Shown: in pieces, positions 36,913 to 48,997 of the stretch
How the letters are laid out: each line of letters starts with the position of its first letter
Position numbering within the stretch: position 1 is the stretch's first letter
Source of the DNA: Argopecten irradians
Lineage: Eukaryota > Mollusca > Bivalvia > Pectinida > Pectinidae
NCBI RefSeq assembly: GCF_041381155.1
Contig: NC_091140.1
Coordinates: forward strand, 21,790,864 to 21,854,863
DNA length: 64,000 bases
Direction: 5' to 3'
Program-made: the position numbers and the translations under genes
The notes under the pieces: model-generated
Told to the model about the DNA's origin: nothing
Databases searched by the model: none
Seen by the model: only the letters and a program-made list of their open reading frames with translations

Positions 36913-39900
36913 GAGTACATGTGCAGGTATGTGTGACTGAGAAAAATAATATATGATTGGATGCAATATCAAGCTTCTAAGGTTTTGTTTAATCATAAGC
37001 AAATTCCTATTTTCAAACATGACTTTTGAGTATCATGTTCTTGATTACTGCTGCCATGAGAAGCCCCTGGTTGTCTTACTTTCATCGGACATTATTCCGA
37101 AACCTGTGGCCTCTCATCTCTATAGAGCAACCATTCAAGTTGCTGAATCCTCTCTTAAATTTGTTGTAGAGAATACCAGATAACATAAATACCCTCTGTA
37201 GGCAATTAGTTTAGGCAGGAATACAAGTCCCATGGTGCATTTCACGCCAAAAATCATATCTATAACAATTGTATCTATTTTCAAATATGATGCTTCGGTT
37301 AGATAAGAGAATGTTCATATCAAGTAAACAGAATACGAAAGTAAATTTAGAACATGTTGAAGTTATTTTTCCTATTAACCAGGCAGTTCAAAATCAGAGT
37401 TAGATGTTTTAGCAAAGATGTGGAAATTATCGTTTTGAGATGTATATTATATTTATTTTTATGTCTTTGACCACTGATTTGGTCAATTAAAGTCTATGAA
37501 AAATAGTCGAATCCTCGATATACGGCATGATTGACCATTTCAGTGTAACCAAAATGTTTCATGTGGTAGAAAATCAGACACTCAGCTATGGGTTTATAGG
37601 AACTCAGCAGTTAGTATTTTAGTAATGACGTAATGTTTCAACAGTGTTTTATCGTGATAAACATATAAAATTATTGGAATACTGACTAGCGAATGATGTC
37701 ACAAGAACTTTCTATCTCTGATAAACTATATTACAGACATATAACAGAAAAAAAGAAACAAAAACAAGACGAGATAGTTTTTTCAACTATTTTAATATAA
37801 ATATGCATCATATTTTGAATAACAGTTTTGAACAATGAAGAAGTATACCTCAGCTGGACATTTAAAGTGTGTCTATTGGGTTTAATAAATATGATATCAG
37901 ATCATTAATTTATTCATACCTTTCAACTTTTTTAAATTCTCTTTTCCCTTTTGCTATCAATTTCAGTGATACATATTTAGCCAATATTTCCACATGTGCA
38001 TGAATTATATCATTTCCAAGAAAACTTGAATCACCAAATTTACAGAAGATCTGTAATTATGTTGTACATTTAGAAGAATGACTTTATAAGGCAAAGCTTC
38101 AACTTTCCTTTCAAACTTTCTCCTTACATTTTTTACTGAAAAAGCGTGCTTTTGCAGTATTGCTACGGCCCGGATGACCCACTAATTTAAATGCGATTGA
38201 CCTCTCATTTGCATGCGATTTTTTCTTTTTTCCTCTTTCTAGAACAAATATGCTGCCATAGTGCAGTTTAATTGTAATAAACAACTTCTATGGCATTTCA
38301 TTAAATAGAATAGTTTCAAACATGTCTACAAAAACTATAGCATGAACGTCTATAATTGAAAAATAGTGAGGATAATTTGCATCAGTGGTAGCGATCGGTG
38401 GCCTAATTCTCGCCAGTCGTTTGCATATATTTATGTAAACATCCGGTTTGGGTAACACTAAATAAAGGAATTGTCAGGATTTTGGTATGTAAGTATCTAA
38501 TTGTACTTTGATGTATACATTCATAATCTATTATATAATGACAATTTTTTTAATTCATCGTGACGTAAGAAAGATACAAAAGTTGTTTGTTTTTACATGT
38601 ATTATATTGATAGTCATTTTGGAGAACAGGTACGTTCGTATATTGTGATCATGTCATTACGATGGCCCACTGAATTTAACCAAGTCTCACTCAAACAGAC
38701 GCTTGCTAACTACGTACGCATCAAGCGTCTGGGTGATCTATGCAGAAGCTAACAAACACGATAAATTCTGAGTTACGCTGGCTCCTTATCATTTCGCACG
38801 GATTGTCAACTAACGCATCCTTTCATTAACGAGGGAATATTTAATACATGGATACAGATACAATATCGTGACACTCAGGAATAGTGTAAACGGCCGAATG
38901 TAAACAAAGACGTCATCAAGCAAAGCGGACCTGTGATGTACATATAACTTGCAAGTCAAGAGACATTTTCCATTTAATTATCAAGCGTAATAAATGCATT
39001 CTCATATCTGAAAAACACCGAAGAATATTTGAACACTGCATGTTGCAAGCCACCTTGCTAGTAAACCACGGAATTCTTTTCGTATTTGGAGACATAAGCA
39101 GTGAAAATCGTAAGTTTCATTTCGTTTTGCTTCTTTGCCTATCATGCCTATGGGTCGGTATATTATTATATGAACTATTTGACAGACATCGGCACATGAA
39201 GTGAACTTACAACATCATGAGTATGTGTGAATTCCTGCTAACATCCATATAATCGACGTTTTATTTTATTACAACGCAACGAACAAAATTTAATATCACT
39301 TTAAATTTGAAGTAGTTTGTTGTTATATTAGCAGTTGACAAGATTCATTTTTGGTATTATTTTCTAATGCGATGACATCAAATTTAATATTAATGCATGA
39401 GTCAATTCAATTTACCAGATTGTCAATATGTCTATAAACACCACAAATCATGTGTTTATTTGTAGGCAAAACAATGCATGATATAGATCCATAAAAAATA
39501 CGTACATATGTGTGTAATACACATGTGAATACAGAATTTCTTTAGATAAATAGAAGAATTGTAATGCTAGATTTATTTAAGACAATTAATATCTGGGATT
39601 TCGAAATTGGCGGTATGAACTTAAAACATCGATTAAACAGTCACTACATATAGTCCCGAGATCTCGTGCACAGCAAAATCCCGTCAAAGTCTCGGTTAAT
39701 ATAATTTCCGGAATATATAGCAACGAAGCGCACCGCAGCTTCGTTACATATAACTTCATGGATTCAGAGAATTTATAATAACACTTACCAAAATAAACAA
39801 TAACCTGTGCACTGTAATATATCATACATGGTAAATTTACACTTGCTCAATATTACCAGTATTTGGTTTAAAGTAAGTTTTGCTAACAGTAAAAAGCATT

Positions 39901-39957
39901 GTATTTCATCAATGTGTATCAGGTATAGGAGACAAATTAATTATGATGCTAATATAT
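36913..39957. other. Long interval without a supported gene
   Basis: AT-rich. A plus-strand frame ending at 37183 (LDYCCHEKPLVVLLSS, KPVASHLYRATIQVAESS) has coding-like composition but no splice support. The stretch 38395-39110 is less AT-rich with scattered CG and donor-like sites, possibly a promoter or non-coding first exon. Nothing firmer can be said. Confidence 0.35.
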
Positions 39958-40310
39958 TTAAAGATGCTCCACCGCTGACAAATGGTATTTTTTCACTATC
40001 AAAAACGGCAGCAGACGATTTAATATTTTTTTTCAGTTACAAAAGTTACTTACTTTACACCATTACCGCCGTTGAAAAGTTTGAGCTTCTAATTTCACTT
40101 CAAGTTAAAAATATAAAAAAAAAATATAAAAATTCTGTAGCACTATATCCTATATGGAATGAAGTACTGATTGCGCTTGACCCAAAGGCAAAATAAATTA
40201 TTTTATATTTTTTTTGTGTTAATTAGACTTATGCATACACGATTAAACACTAATTATTGTTCAAATGATGAATATCATTTATACAGCTGTCGGCGGTGGA
40301 GCATCTTTAA
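39958..40310. mobile_element. TTAA-flanked MITE, family C
   Basis: Inverted repeats AGATGCTCCACCGCTGACA and TGTCGGCGGTGGAGCATCT (one mismatch), each flanked outside by TTAA. Total about 345 bp, non-coding. The 129-codon plus-strand frame at 39807-40196 runs through it and is not a gene. Confidence 0.87.
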
Positions 40311-42684
40311 CTCAAAGTACTTGTATACATGAGTCCAATTTCTTCCTTTTGTCATTGTTAGATGATTTCTGTAACTTTTTTTATAACAAATTAAGAATAT
40401 TGATATATATGTTAAATTTTATAATTACAGGACTCATTGGCTAGTCATCTGAAGCAGATTCATAATTGTTGAAGACTGGAGATTATCAGGATTACTTTGG
40501 AAGCAGTGAAATGATTCTAAGGATGACTACCAGGCATATATTAAACTAGCTGCGACAACATACATGTAGCTCTGGACAACAGGCATATGGGTTGGCGCTT
40601 CTCATTCGCATTGTTTCATAATGCCAATTAAAACACCAAAATACAAAAAAAGTAAATCCAGTATATTTGCAACTTTTGCAAAGAGTTGTCACCATTTGAC
40701 ATACTGCCGATTGTTGTCTGTGGAGAGATAGAAGGTGTTTAAACTTTTAACTTCACAGACTGACTCACGTGTTAGTCTTTCTGTTTTGTTGTAAAATTCA
40801 AACAAACAAAAAAGAGTTTTCTTGGCTTGAATGAAACACACTATATATGTTCTGACAGACGGTCATTATCAGAACTACAATTCTGTCCCATTGACTGTAA
40901 TGTTGCAAAACATCAAGTGATGACAATTAGCGAGTGTCGAGTAACTTTGCATTTAGATATATATAGAAATATCCTACATTTATAATATAATATAAACTGA
41001 TAATTTATTTACCCATCATCACGTCTGAATTATCATTACTACAATGTATATTTCAATGATTCACATCTGTGACACGGCCATATAAGTACATTGTATATGG
41101 AATGACATTCATTTGTTTGCTACAACAGAAACATATTAAACAGTTTTACTTGTTGACTTTGTGCAGTGTGTTCACCAAAATGACACAAATTAACACTTCT
41201 GGTGACATAGCCCGTTGGTTGTTCCCATCAGTTGATGCCTCTATCAAATGTTTTTACAACTGTTTCTGATCTTGTTACCAATACATGTATAAACAGTTGT
41301 AAGTAATGTGACATTAACAACAAGTTGCCAATAATGTGTGATTACATGTACGTTAATTTCATATCCTTAACATAATTAAATGGGGAAAAAAAACCTTTAA
41401 AACATAACAAACAAAGTATTTATTTTAGTACATAAACATAAAAAACCCATCATTGATTTACAAGGTCAAGGGGAGTAACTTGTAGATGACAATTTCAAAA
41501 TTGACTAGGGTACACGAAATTCGGCAGTCCAGAAAATTTGTAATCTGGACGGTTTAGGCTGGGAACGAAGGTGTCCAGATTATCGAGAGTCCAATGTACA
41601 TGCATATGTCAATGTATACAAATAACACACTAATTTTGAGAATGGTTGTTTTAATATGCTGTTAAGAATTCTCAGTGTCCATTTTATGCATTATATAGAG
41701 ACAGTATCATACTGAATCTGACTTTGATATGACTTTTCTTCAATATTGCAGCAAAGTATCAAGAACTGCTCATTACTTACTAATATGCCTGAATACATTG
41801 TGTGTATCACAGAAGAGAACTAGAAAAAAATAATGTATTGTGATGTTATTTCATGTTTGTATTAAAGTATTTTTGAATAAACATAATTCAAAACAATTCA
41901 GTTTTGATTTTGATGCAGTAACCAATTCTTTAAATGAACATTTGACCCTTAGTTTTTGTCATTTCATTTCTTCTCTTGATAATTATCTAATTAATTGCCT
42001 TTTGCCCTTTCCTCCTGTAATAGATCTGTACCACATAGTTCATCGAAAAAAAAATACTTGTACCGTATTTATTATATGCATTGCACATAGTTCTTTATAA
42101 ATGAGGTCTGTAAACAACATTTGCAGCATAAGCCATGAACTTTGTAAAAATGCCATCAAGGGATATCCATGTGTCAGATTATACTTTCTTCTTAATGGAG
42201 TCTTAATGTTTCCCTTGTTGTCATTTTACTGCAGATTGTTATTAGCTGTAGGTCTCCATGGCCTTGTCCTCAAGATCAATTATCAAATAATCATAACTAC
42301 AAAATTTTTTCTTTATTTTGTTATTCAGACTATTATATTCAAACATTAGAGAAAAGGTCACATGACACTGACTATAAATATTTGTTGAAACTGTTGAATT
42401 CAAGATAGGTTCAAAGTTCAAATCTAAAAGAAATTTTCTAGCATTTTCTCAAAATCTTCTCATAATTTTTAGATTCATCTTTTGATATGAGGAGGAATGG
42501 TTGTCTGCAATCTTAACAATTTATCCAAAATTAATGAAATGAATACTTGGAAGATAAATAACCCAACTAGATAATGACATGAGACTTGCAAGAAAATACA
42601 CACCCTAAAATGTTACTAATGACATATTTGCCTTCTTTGAACTAAATTTTTGTTACATCGATGCTTTTTCAGTTCAGTACTTAC
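40311..42684. other. Interval without a supported gene
   Basis: Should contain later exons of the minus-strand gene that starts at 43254, if that gene is whole, but none was recognised. Near 41510-41595 lies a single arm of a Tigger-type end (GTCCAGATTATCGAGAGTCC). Plus-strand frames at 41840-42349 show no domain. Confidence 0.35.
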
Positions 42685-43254
42685 AGTACTTTGATTCTCC
42701 TTGCCTGGTACATCTTTCCAAACTTTCGCATAAGATCCTGATACAATGGCCTGACATCTTGTGGCATTTCTGTAATCCCTTAAATATCCTCTCAATTTGT
42801 CGTGTAATCCTGACTTGTCGAGATCTATCCGATCCTGTAATTTTCTCTGTGTTAATGAAGTAACATTCAAGAACAGCCAGATAACAAAGATCGTCGGAAT
42901 GTGGAGTTTCTCTTGTGCTCCGCCTGACCATAGTTCTAACTCATCCTTGATATGGAGGAGATAGTCATTTTCAGGATCATAAAGACAGACAGTAACATGC
43001 TCAGATGTTGCTCCAAATGTTGGAATTAAGAAACCTGACAGTGTTGCTGACTGCATGTTAACTTGAGCAAAGCCATTTGTTATAGCTTGAGCTAAAATTT
43101 GATTCATCACTTTATGTTCTAAGAGAATAGATTCATCCTCACAATCATTAACTTTCATCTGTTTAAATGGCGGTACATCCCTGCCACTGTCCTGATCATC
43201 CTCATCGTCATCATCTGTCTTAATTCTTTTTCTTCCAGGAACTGTAACAGCCAT
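42685..43254 (-). CDS. Unrecognised protein, first coding exon
   Basis: 190 open codons from ATG (43254) to a consensus donor (AGTACT|GTAAGT at 42685/42684), after which the frame soon stops, as expected at an intron. Residues 1-35 are basic then acidic (GRKRIKTDDDDEDDQDSG), resembling a nuclear localisation signal followed by an acidic stretch. Residues from about 45 to 190 look globular: ILAQAITNGFAQVNMQSATL, SGFLIPTFGATSEHVTVCLY, then DLDKSGLHDKLRGYLRDY. No family is recognised. The exon is clean, with ordinary codon content, and I take it as a real host or element-borne gene. A 39-bp minisatellite begins 75 bases upstream of the ATG. Confidence 0.7.
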
Positions 43255-43329
43255 TGTTTAGTTCAGCAGTATATCTACTCTGCCCTGCCATGTTCCACTC
43301 GCACCTGTTTAAAATATGGATGTATTGGA

Positions 43330-44632
43330 AACAAATAAAAGCTTACCTATTACACTAATCAATACAGCTACAAATAAAAGTTTACCTATTACACTAACCA
43401 ATACAGCTACAAATAAAAGTTTACCTATTACACTAACCAATACAGCTACAAATAAAAGTTTACCTATTACACTAATCAATACAGCTATAAATAAAAGTTT
43501 ACCTATTACACTAACCAATACAGCTACAAATAAAAGTTTACCTATTACACTAACCAATACAGCTACAAATAAAAGTTTACCTATTACACTAACCAATACA
43601 GCTACAAATAAAAGTTTACCTATTACAACTCAATACAACTACAAATAAAGTTTACCTATTACACTAACCAATACAGCTACAAATAAAAGTTTACCTATTA
43701 CACTAATCAATACAACTACAAATAAAAGTTTACCTATTACACTAACCAATACAGCTACAAATAAAATTTACCTATTACACTAACCAATACAGCTACAAAT
43801 AAAAGTTTACCTATTACACTAACCAATACAGCTACAAATAAAAGTTTACCTATTACACTAATCAATACAGCTACAAATAAAAGTTACCTATTACACTAAC
43901 CAATACAGCTACAAATAAAAGTTTACCTATTACACACCTATTAAAAGCTTACTATTACACTAACAATACAGCTACAAATAAAGTTACCTATTACACTAAC
44001 CAATACATAAATGCTTACCTATTACACTAATACAATACACTACAAATAAAAGTTACCTATTACACTACCAATACACTACAAATAAAAGTTTACACTACAA
44101 TTACACTACACCAATAAAGCTACACAAATATAAAGTTTACCTATTACACTAACCAATACAATACAAATAAAAGCTTACCTATTACACTAACAATACAGCT
44201 ACAAATAAAAGTTACCTATTACACTACAATACAGCTACAAATAAAAGTTTACCTATTCACATAACAAAAGCTACAATAAAATTTCACCTATTACACTAAC
44301 CAATACAGCTACAAATAAAAGTTTACCTATTACACTAACCAATACAGCTACAAATAAAAGATTACCTATTTCACTAATCAATACAGCTACAAATAAAAGT
44401 TTACCTATTAACAACCAATTACACTAACCAATACAGCTACAAATAAAAGTTTACCTATTACACTAATCAATACAGCTACAAATAAAAGTTTACCTATTAC
44501 ACTAACCAATACAGCTACAAATAAAAGTTTACCTATTACACTAACCAATACAGCTACAAATAAAAGTTTACCTATTACACTAACCAATACAGCTACAAAT
44601 AAAAGCTTACCTATTGCACTAACCAATACAGC
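43330..44632. repeat. 39-bp minisatellite, about 33 copies
   Basis: The unit ACAAATAAAAGTTTACCTAT plus TACACTAACCAATACAGCT. Copies are near identical at 43330-43640 and 44430-44632, while the middle (43920-44290) is scrambled by small deletions. 39 is a multiple of three, so open frames on both strands are artefacts. It starts 75 bases upstream of the ATG at 43254, so it may lie in the promoter or a 5' intron of that gene. Confidence 0.96.
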
Positions 44633-44686
44633 TGCAATGATATATTTGTTTTGATAAAATTTGTATAACTTTATCCTGAGTTATTC

Positions 44687-44816
44687 CCTTGCGGGTAGGT
44701 ATCCATTATAACGTCATTATCTTTCAACGAAATTATCTAAAAAGTATGACGTTACATAATACATTCCCAAACACATGACGTCACAATCAATACTTACTCA
44801 CAAGGACATGTAACTC
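44687..44816. mobile_element. Palindromic MITE, family A, copy 3
   Basis: CCTTGCGGGTAGGTATC on the left and ATACTTACTCACAAGG on the right, interior TGACGTTA and TGACGTCA as in the copies at 4888 and 18056. Outer arms are shorter and more diverged. Lies directly beside the 39-bp array. Confidence 0.78.
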
Positions 44817-44888
44817 AAATACAAAACATCTGTTTCACAATACCATGATTGGCTTTGATTTGATACATTCCATATCCTGTTTCAAATA

Positions 44889-45600
44889 ATTAGGGCTTTT
44901 CACCATGTGGTGAAAAGACCTATTGTTTTTGTTCTGTTTTTTATTATTATTCTTCTACACTTTTTTTTGTGTCCAAAAGATCTTCAAAATGGTAAGAGGT
45001 ATGCCAATGGCCTTATTGTTATATTGTATGGCATGAGTTGAAGGGGTGACCGCAACATTTTTAAGTAGGTCAAAAATCCAAGATGGCCGCCATGACGTCA
45101 TACCTAAAAAGTTTAAAACAGCCATAACTCAAAAACCGTTTAAGATACAGCAAATATTTTTGATGTTTTATGTAGATCGTATAAAAGACTAACTTTTATT
45201 CAATTACAGCAATTAGGTCAGAGGTCAAACAAAAAAGTTCGCTATGGGGTCAAAGTTCGCGAATTTTTATTTTTTTTTGATTATCCGAAATTTCTTTTTA
45301 CATATCGATGCAGAATGTCATTCTGATGAATTTGGTGTCTTTTATTTGTTGGTAGCACTTCCGGTTAATGCTGTATGCCATTTTGAAAAACAATCCTTTG
45401 ATCTTTGCTAAATTCCCGCCAAAATGTTTAACATTATATATTGTCGAACTGAATGACTAATATAGTCTGTAATTGCTATAGAAAAGACCCCTCTAATGTT
45501 CTCTAACGTTTGATATGATTTTTATCTTCATCAAAAAAACGATATGACATAAAGACAATGACTACTGCTAGGTTTATTATCGGGATTCATTAGTAGTAAG
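44889..45600. repeat. Dispersed element headed by a hairpin
   Basis: Begins with the perfect hairpin CTTTTCACCATGTGGTGAAAAG (22 bases: core TTTTCACCATGTGGTGAAAA), then CTATTGTTTTTGTTCTG and a TTATTATTATTCTTCT run. Further on it has AAGATGGCCGCCATGACGTC and CATAACTCAAAAACCG phrases. On the minus strand the hairpin is followed by CCCTAA|T, which resembles a Helitron 3' end (hairpin then CTRR before T). No Rep/helicase is seen. Right boundary uncertain. Confidence 0.5.
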
Positions 45601-45818
45601 TAAGACTCATGATGGATTTAGACTTTGCTTGATATTGAATATGAACTTGGATAGCACAAAAACTTTCTATGTATGAATGAAATCAAAATTGCAAATGGAA
45701 TGCTGTATGACTTTAATGATTATAAAGTTCCTTAAAAATGAAGATTGGAACCAAGGTCATTTAAGGTCGTGCCAGGTTTAGGAGGTAGAGTCAGTAACTT
45801 CACTTAGGTTTTAAACCT

Positions 45819-45878
45819 TGAGGTGGAGGGCTAAAACCTCTGAGGTGGAGGGCTAAAACCTCTGAGATGGAGGGCTGT
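45819..45878. repeat. 22-bp tandem repeat, about three copies
   Basis: TGAGGTGGAGGGCTAAAACC plus TC, repeated at 45819, 45841 and 45863; the last copy is partial and diverged. Confidence 0.85.
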
Positions 45879-46129
45879 GGTAATACGGTATGTCTTAACC
45901 ACTTGGCAATTGCCATCCTCTTATAGAAGCCAAAGCATTCCATAAATCTTCATATAAATCATTGAATGGAGAAAGCTAAGATACCCGTATAATCTGTGTT
46001 AAATGTATACCACATATATAAACCCTGACATCTCTCACCTAGCCTCCATCACATTTGTCAACCTTTAATTTGTATATCCCTATCTTAGTGTGAGAGCCCG
46101 CTGCCGATCTAGATCCCCCCCGCTTCCTA

Positions 46130-47300
46130 CGCCCCTGTATTTGTCAATAACATCATTAAGAATTTGAAGAAATTTTTCATATATGTCATTAACATCATTT
46201 GAATGGCCAATTAGAGTATCTCAGTCTATTGATTGTAATTCGTTATTAATGAAATCCCAGTTGGCACTTTCAAATTGATAAAAAGTTTTTTTGTAAGATT
46301 TTTCACGCAGTGTTTTGAAAACAAGATTTAAAAGAATAGTACAATGGTCACTACAAGTTGGAGGTAGTACCTCAGTGTTACTAACAATGTTAGGATTGTT
46401 TGTAAAAAAGACATCAATACTTTTAGCAGATGTGTCAGTTATGCATGTTGGTGTTTGGATTAGGCTGTCTAGTTGGTATTTTGTTAAAATAGTGTGTACA
46501 TGTGAAGTGTTGGGGAGTCTCATCATGTCCTGATTGATGTCACCAGTAATGATTACATTAGTGTTCAAGTCAATCAAGTTTTCTATAAGATCATCAAAAT
46601 GTTGCCAATAGTTAACTCTGGAGTTAGGTGGACGATAGATGCAACACAAAAGATTTTTTTTATTAGAGGTTTGCACTTCTATAACTAAATTTTCAATATT
46701 GGGGTTTTCCAGATCAGTTCGTCTGGTAGATATTAAGTTTTCTTTGGTAAAAATCAGTATACCACCTCCATTATCTTTTTCTCTATCTCGTCTGAACATA
46801 ACTGGGTGTGAATTTAGTGCCAAGCTATCATCAGTTATAGTGTTGTTTAAGTGTGTTTCAGTTAAGCAGACTATATCATATTCCGAAAATTCAGTTTCAA
46901 TAATATCTGATTTGTTTCTAAATGATCTCACATTAGAAGGAATAACTGACAAGTTAGATAGGTAATGTCTCTCAGGGGGTTGACCAGGATTGGGATGAAC
47001 ATCACCACTTAGAAGTATTAATAAAGTTGACAAATAGAAAATTAAAAGAAAAAGTATTTTATAATGTATACATATGACATTTATGAAACCGTTTGGGCTT
47101 AGTAGAAAAGTGTAGTCTATTGGCCCTGGATTAGGATGGATGTCACCAGATAGCTCCAATAAGAAAATACTCTGATGGGCAAACAAAACATTTTTGATTT
47201 GCATAGCAATAATTTGAATTATTAACATGTATAGGGTAAACAACAAATAAGCACTTCCACACACACATTCATACCAAAAGTAGAGATTAATATACATTTT
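46130..47300 (-). mobile_element. LINE 5' half: 2A-like peptides and APE endonuclease
   Basis: An open frame of 358 codons (47297-46221, minus). Hydrophobic N-terminal segments (residues 15-50 and 72-96) are each followed by a 2A-like motif: SGDIHPNPGP at 50-59 and SGDVHPNPGQ at 97-106. Then comes an APE endonuclease: IPSNVRSFRNK, CLTETHL, GGGILIF, CIYRPPN, IITGDINQD, and the SDH box CSDHCTILL near residue 330. Beyond a stop at 46221 the frame continues with SNDVNDIYEKFLQIL before ending near 46130 against a GC-rich unrelated repeat, so RT is absent. 2A-like signals at LINE N-termini are known in marine invertebrates; here Glu is replaced by His. Probably a CR1-like clade (inference). Confidence 0.87.
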
Positions 47301-47489
47301 AATAGAATATTACTGCTAACTTTAGTAGGTAGCAGTTCAATTAATATAAGAATTACTCTGAAAGAAGAGTATTTATGTAACATAGACAAGTTGTTATTTA
47401 GTTGCGACTTCACAAAGGTAATTAATTAAGTAATATTTGGTCTAAATATAGATCTGTGGTTACATATAAGATAATATATATACAAACAG

Positions 47490-47737
47490 CAGTTTGGATA
47501 CAGTCAAAGGGGGACAATAAAATAAATAAAATAGAGTAGCTAGAATAGTATGTACATTGTAGCTTGTTAACAGCAACAACGGATTTGAATACAATCAAAG
47601 GGAGACAACCAGTAAATATAGTATAGCTTGTAATTGGCAATAATTGGTTTGGATACAGTCAGAGGGAGACAACCAATAAATAAAATAGAGTAGCTAGAGT
47701 AGTTTGTAGCCTACATTGTAATTAGCAACAACACATT
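47490..47737 (-). repeat. Three tandem monomers upstream of the LINE frame
   Basis: The phrase TTTGGATACAGTCAAAGGGGGACAA recurs (core GATACAGTCAAAGGGGGACA) at 47492, 47583 and 47649, each followed by ATAAATAAAATAGAGTAGCTAG or a shortened form and TAGCAACAAC. It lies 190-440 bp upstream of the LINE start codon in its 5' UTR position, like promoter monomers of some LINEs. Confidence 0.7.
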
Positions 47738-48004
47738 TGTCCTGTTAATTATCTAGTGATAAGTATTTAGGTAAAAATTATGAGCAGAAAACACTAAAAT
47801 ACAATATGTAAAAGCCAAGTCTTGCTATTTTTTTTAAATACTCAAATTATTTGATCTATTGATATAATATAGGCATTATTGCTAACTTATTAGTGGCTAT
47901 TTATATCACTATACAGCCATAAAAAGGAGAGATATTATAACATAGTACAAGAATAGCTAATACAAGGTCAACTCATAAACTCTGAACGAGATAGTTTTAA
48001 CTAG

Positions 48005-48222
48005 TCCGCTAAACCTGCCTATATTATTAGTTTTTTTTTAATTTTTTTTTTGCCTAATATATAGTCAGCTCGCGGTACCTCTTAAAAATGTGAAATCGTA
48101 GGCCAGATTTGGCTACGCTACGCTACGTCAGCGGCATATTTCTAATATATATATATTTGCAAAAAAAAAAAAAAAAAAAAAAAAAAATTAAAACGCCTAA
48201 TAATATAGGCAGGTTTAGCGGA
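48005..48222. mobile_element. MITE with 26-bp inverted repeats and poly(A/T) arms
   Basis: TCCGCTAAACCTGCCTATAT(TATTAG) on the left faces CTAATAATATAGGCAGGTTTAGCGGA on the right (20-base core TATAGGCAGGTTTAGCGGA). Subterminal T-runs and A-runs (up to 28 A) also pair. About 218 bp, no coding capacity. Confidence 0.87.
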
Positions 48223-48730
48223 TCATGTACACGTCTGTTCTGTAGCTAAAACCGGCAAGGTATACATTATAATTGGAAATGGTGTAACAATAAATTAACT
48301 GATGTGAGCGAATATAATCAGTATAATGCATAAGATCAAAATTAAATTCAGGGATAACTCGTAGAATTACAAATAACGTTTCGTATTTCTTCACGGCTAT
48401 GTGTAATATGTATTTTAATGCGTTCACGTATCGATATAGATATTATGCTCATCATAAGCGACCGTGCTTAGTCACATGACTTCAAAGACTCGATCTGACC
48501 GTTGGTCGGAATATTCCCGCTTAATCCATTGTTCATGAGAAGTCCGGCGAACTGACAACACAATTTTGAGCTTCCGAATTGCAACACTTTATAAAGGCAA
48601 AAGGCAAGTCCGTTCTGAACATTTCATTTATATGATATATAATATGATATACAATACAGTATTGTTTAGATTTAAAGACTTATTAACAAAGTCTTACATT
48701 CCCGTATGTGAAGTAATACTGGCATAAATC

Positions 48731-48765
48731 ACAGGGACCTGGCAAGAATTTTATAACCAACGGCA
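48731..48765 (+). repeat. Left arm of the GGGACCTGGCA inverted repeat
   Basis: CACAGGGACCTGGCAAGAA then TTTTATAACCAAC. Faces the inverted copy at 51078-51113 across 2.35 kb that contain a decayed LINE and MITEs. Third copy at 8949. Confidence 0.65.
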
Positions 48766-48997
48766 ACGGTATTTATCTCTCCTCTCAAAAAACCTAAAAC
48801 CACATGTACGTTTTTTGTATTGTTTTTCTCTTTGTTTGATATAATATGTGAGCCACCGAACATTGAACATACTCATGAACATATCTCAGTTTCTACATGC
48901 AATTTCTACATGTGCACACATCACAATCATTTGAGTTATCGCACAAAATTACAATTACATGTATTTTTTTTATGAAAACCATGAACTTCTCAATATT

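Noticed and set aside
34648-36940. Long repetitive proteins (LRDCGMLVMCLLV type)
   Set aside because: They follow from the 57-bp unit being a multiple of three; frames are open in several phases and on both strands, with no splice or start support.
36953-37183. 76-codon plus-strand frame with LDYCCHEKPLVVLLSS
   Set aside because: Coding-like composition at its end, but no start, splice signals or family could be assigned; mentioned only in the interval note.
39807-40196. 129-codon plus-strand frame
   Set aside because: Runs into the MITE at 39958-40310 and has no domain or splice support.
43309-44626. Repetitive frames such as SVIGKLLFVAVL and NKSLPITLTNTAT
   Set aside because: By-products of the 39-bp minisatellite, open on both strands.
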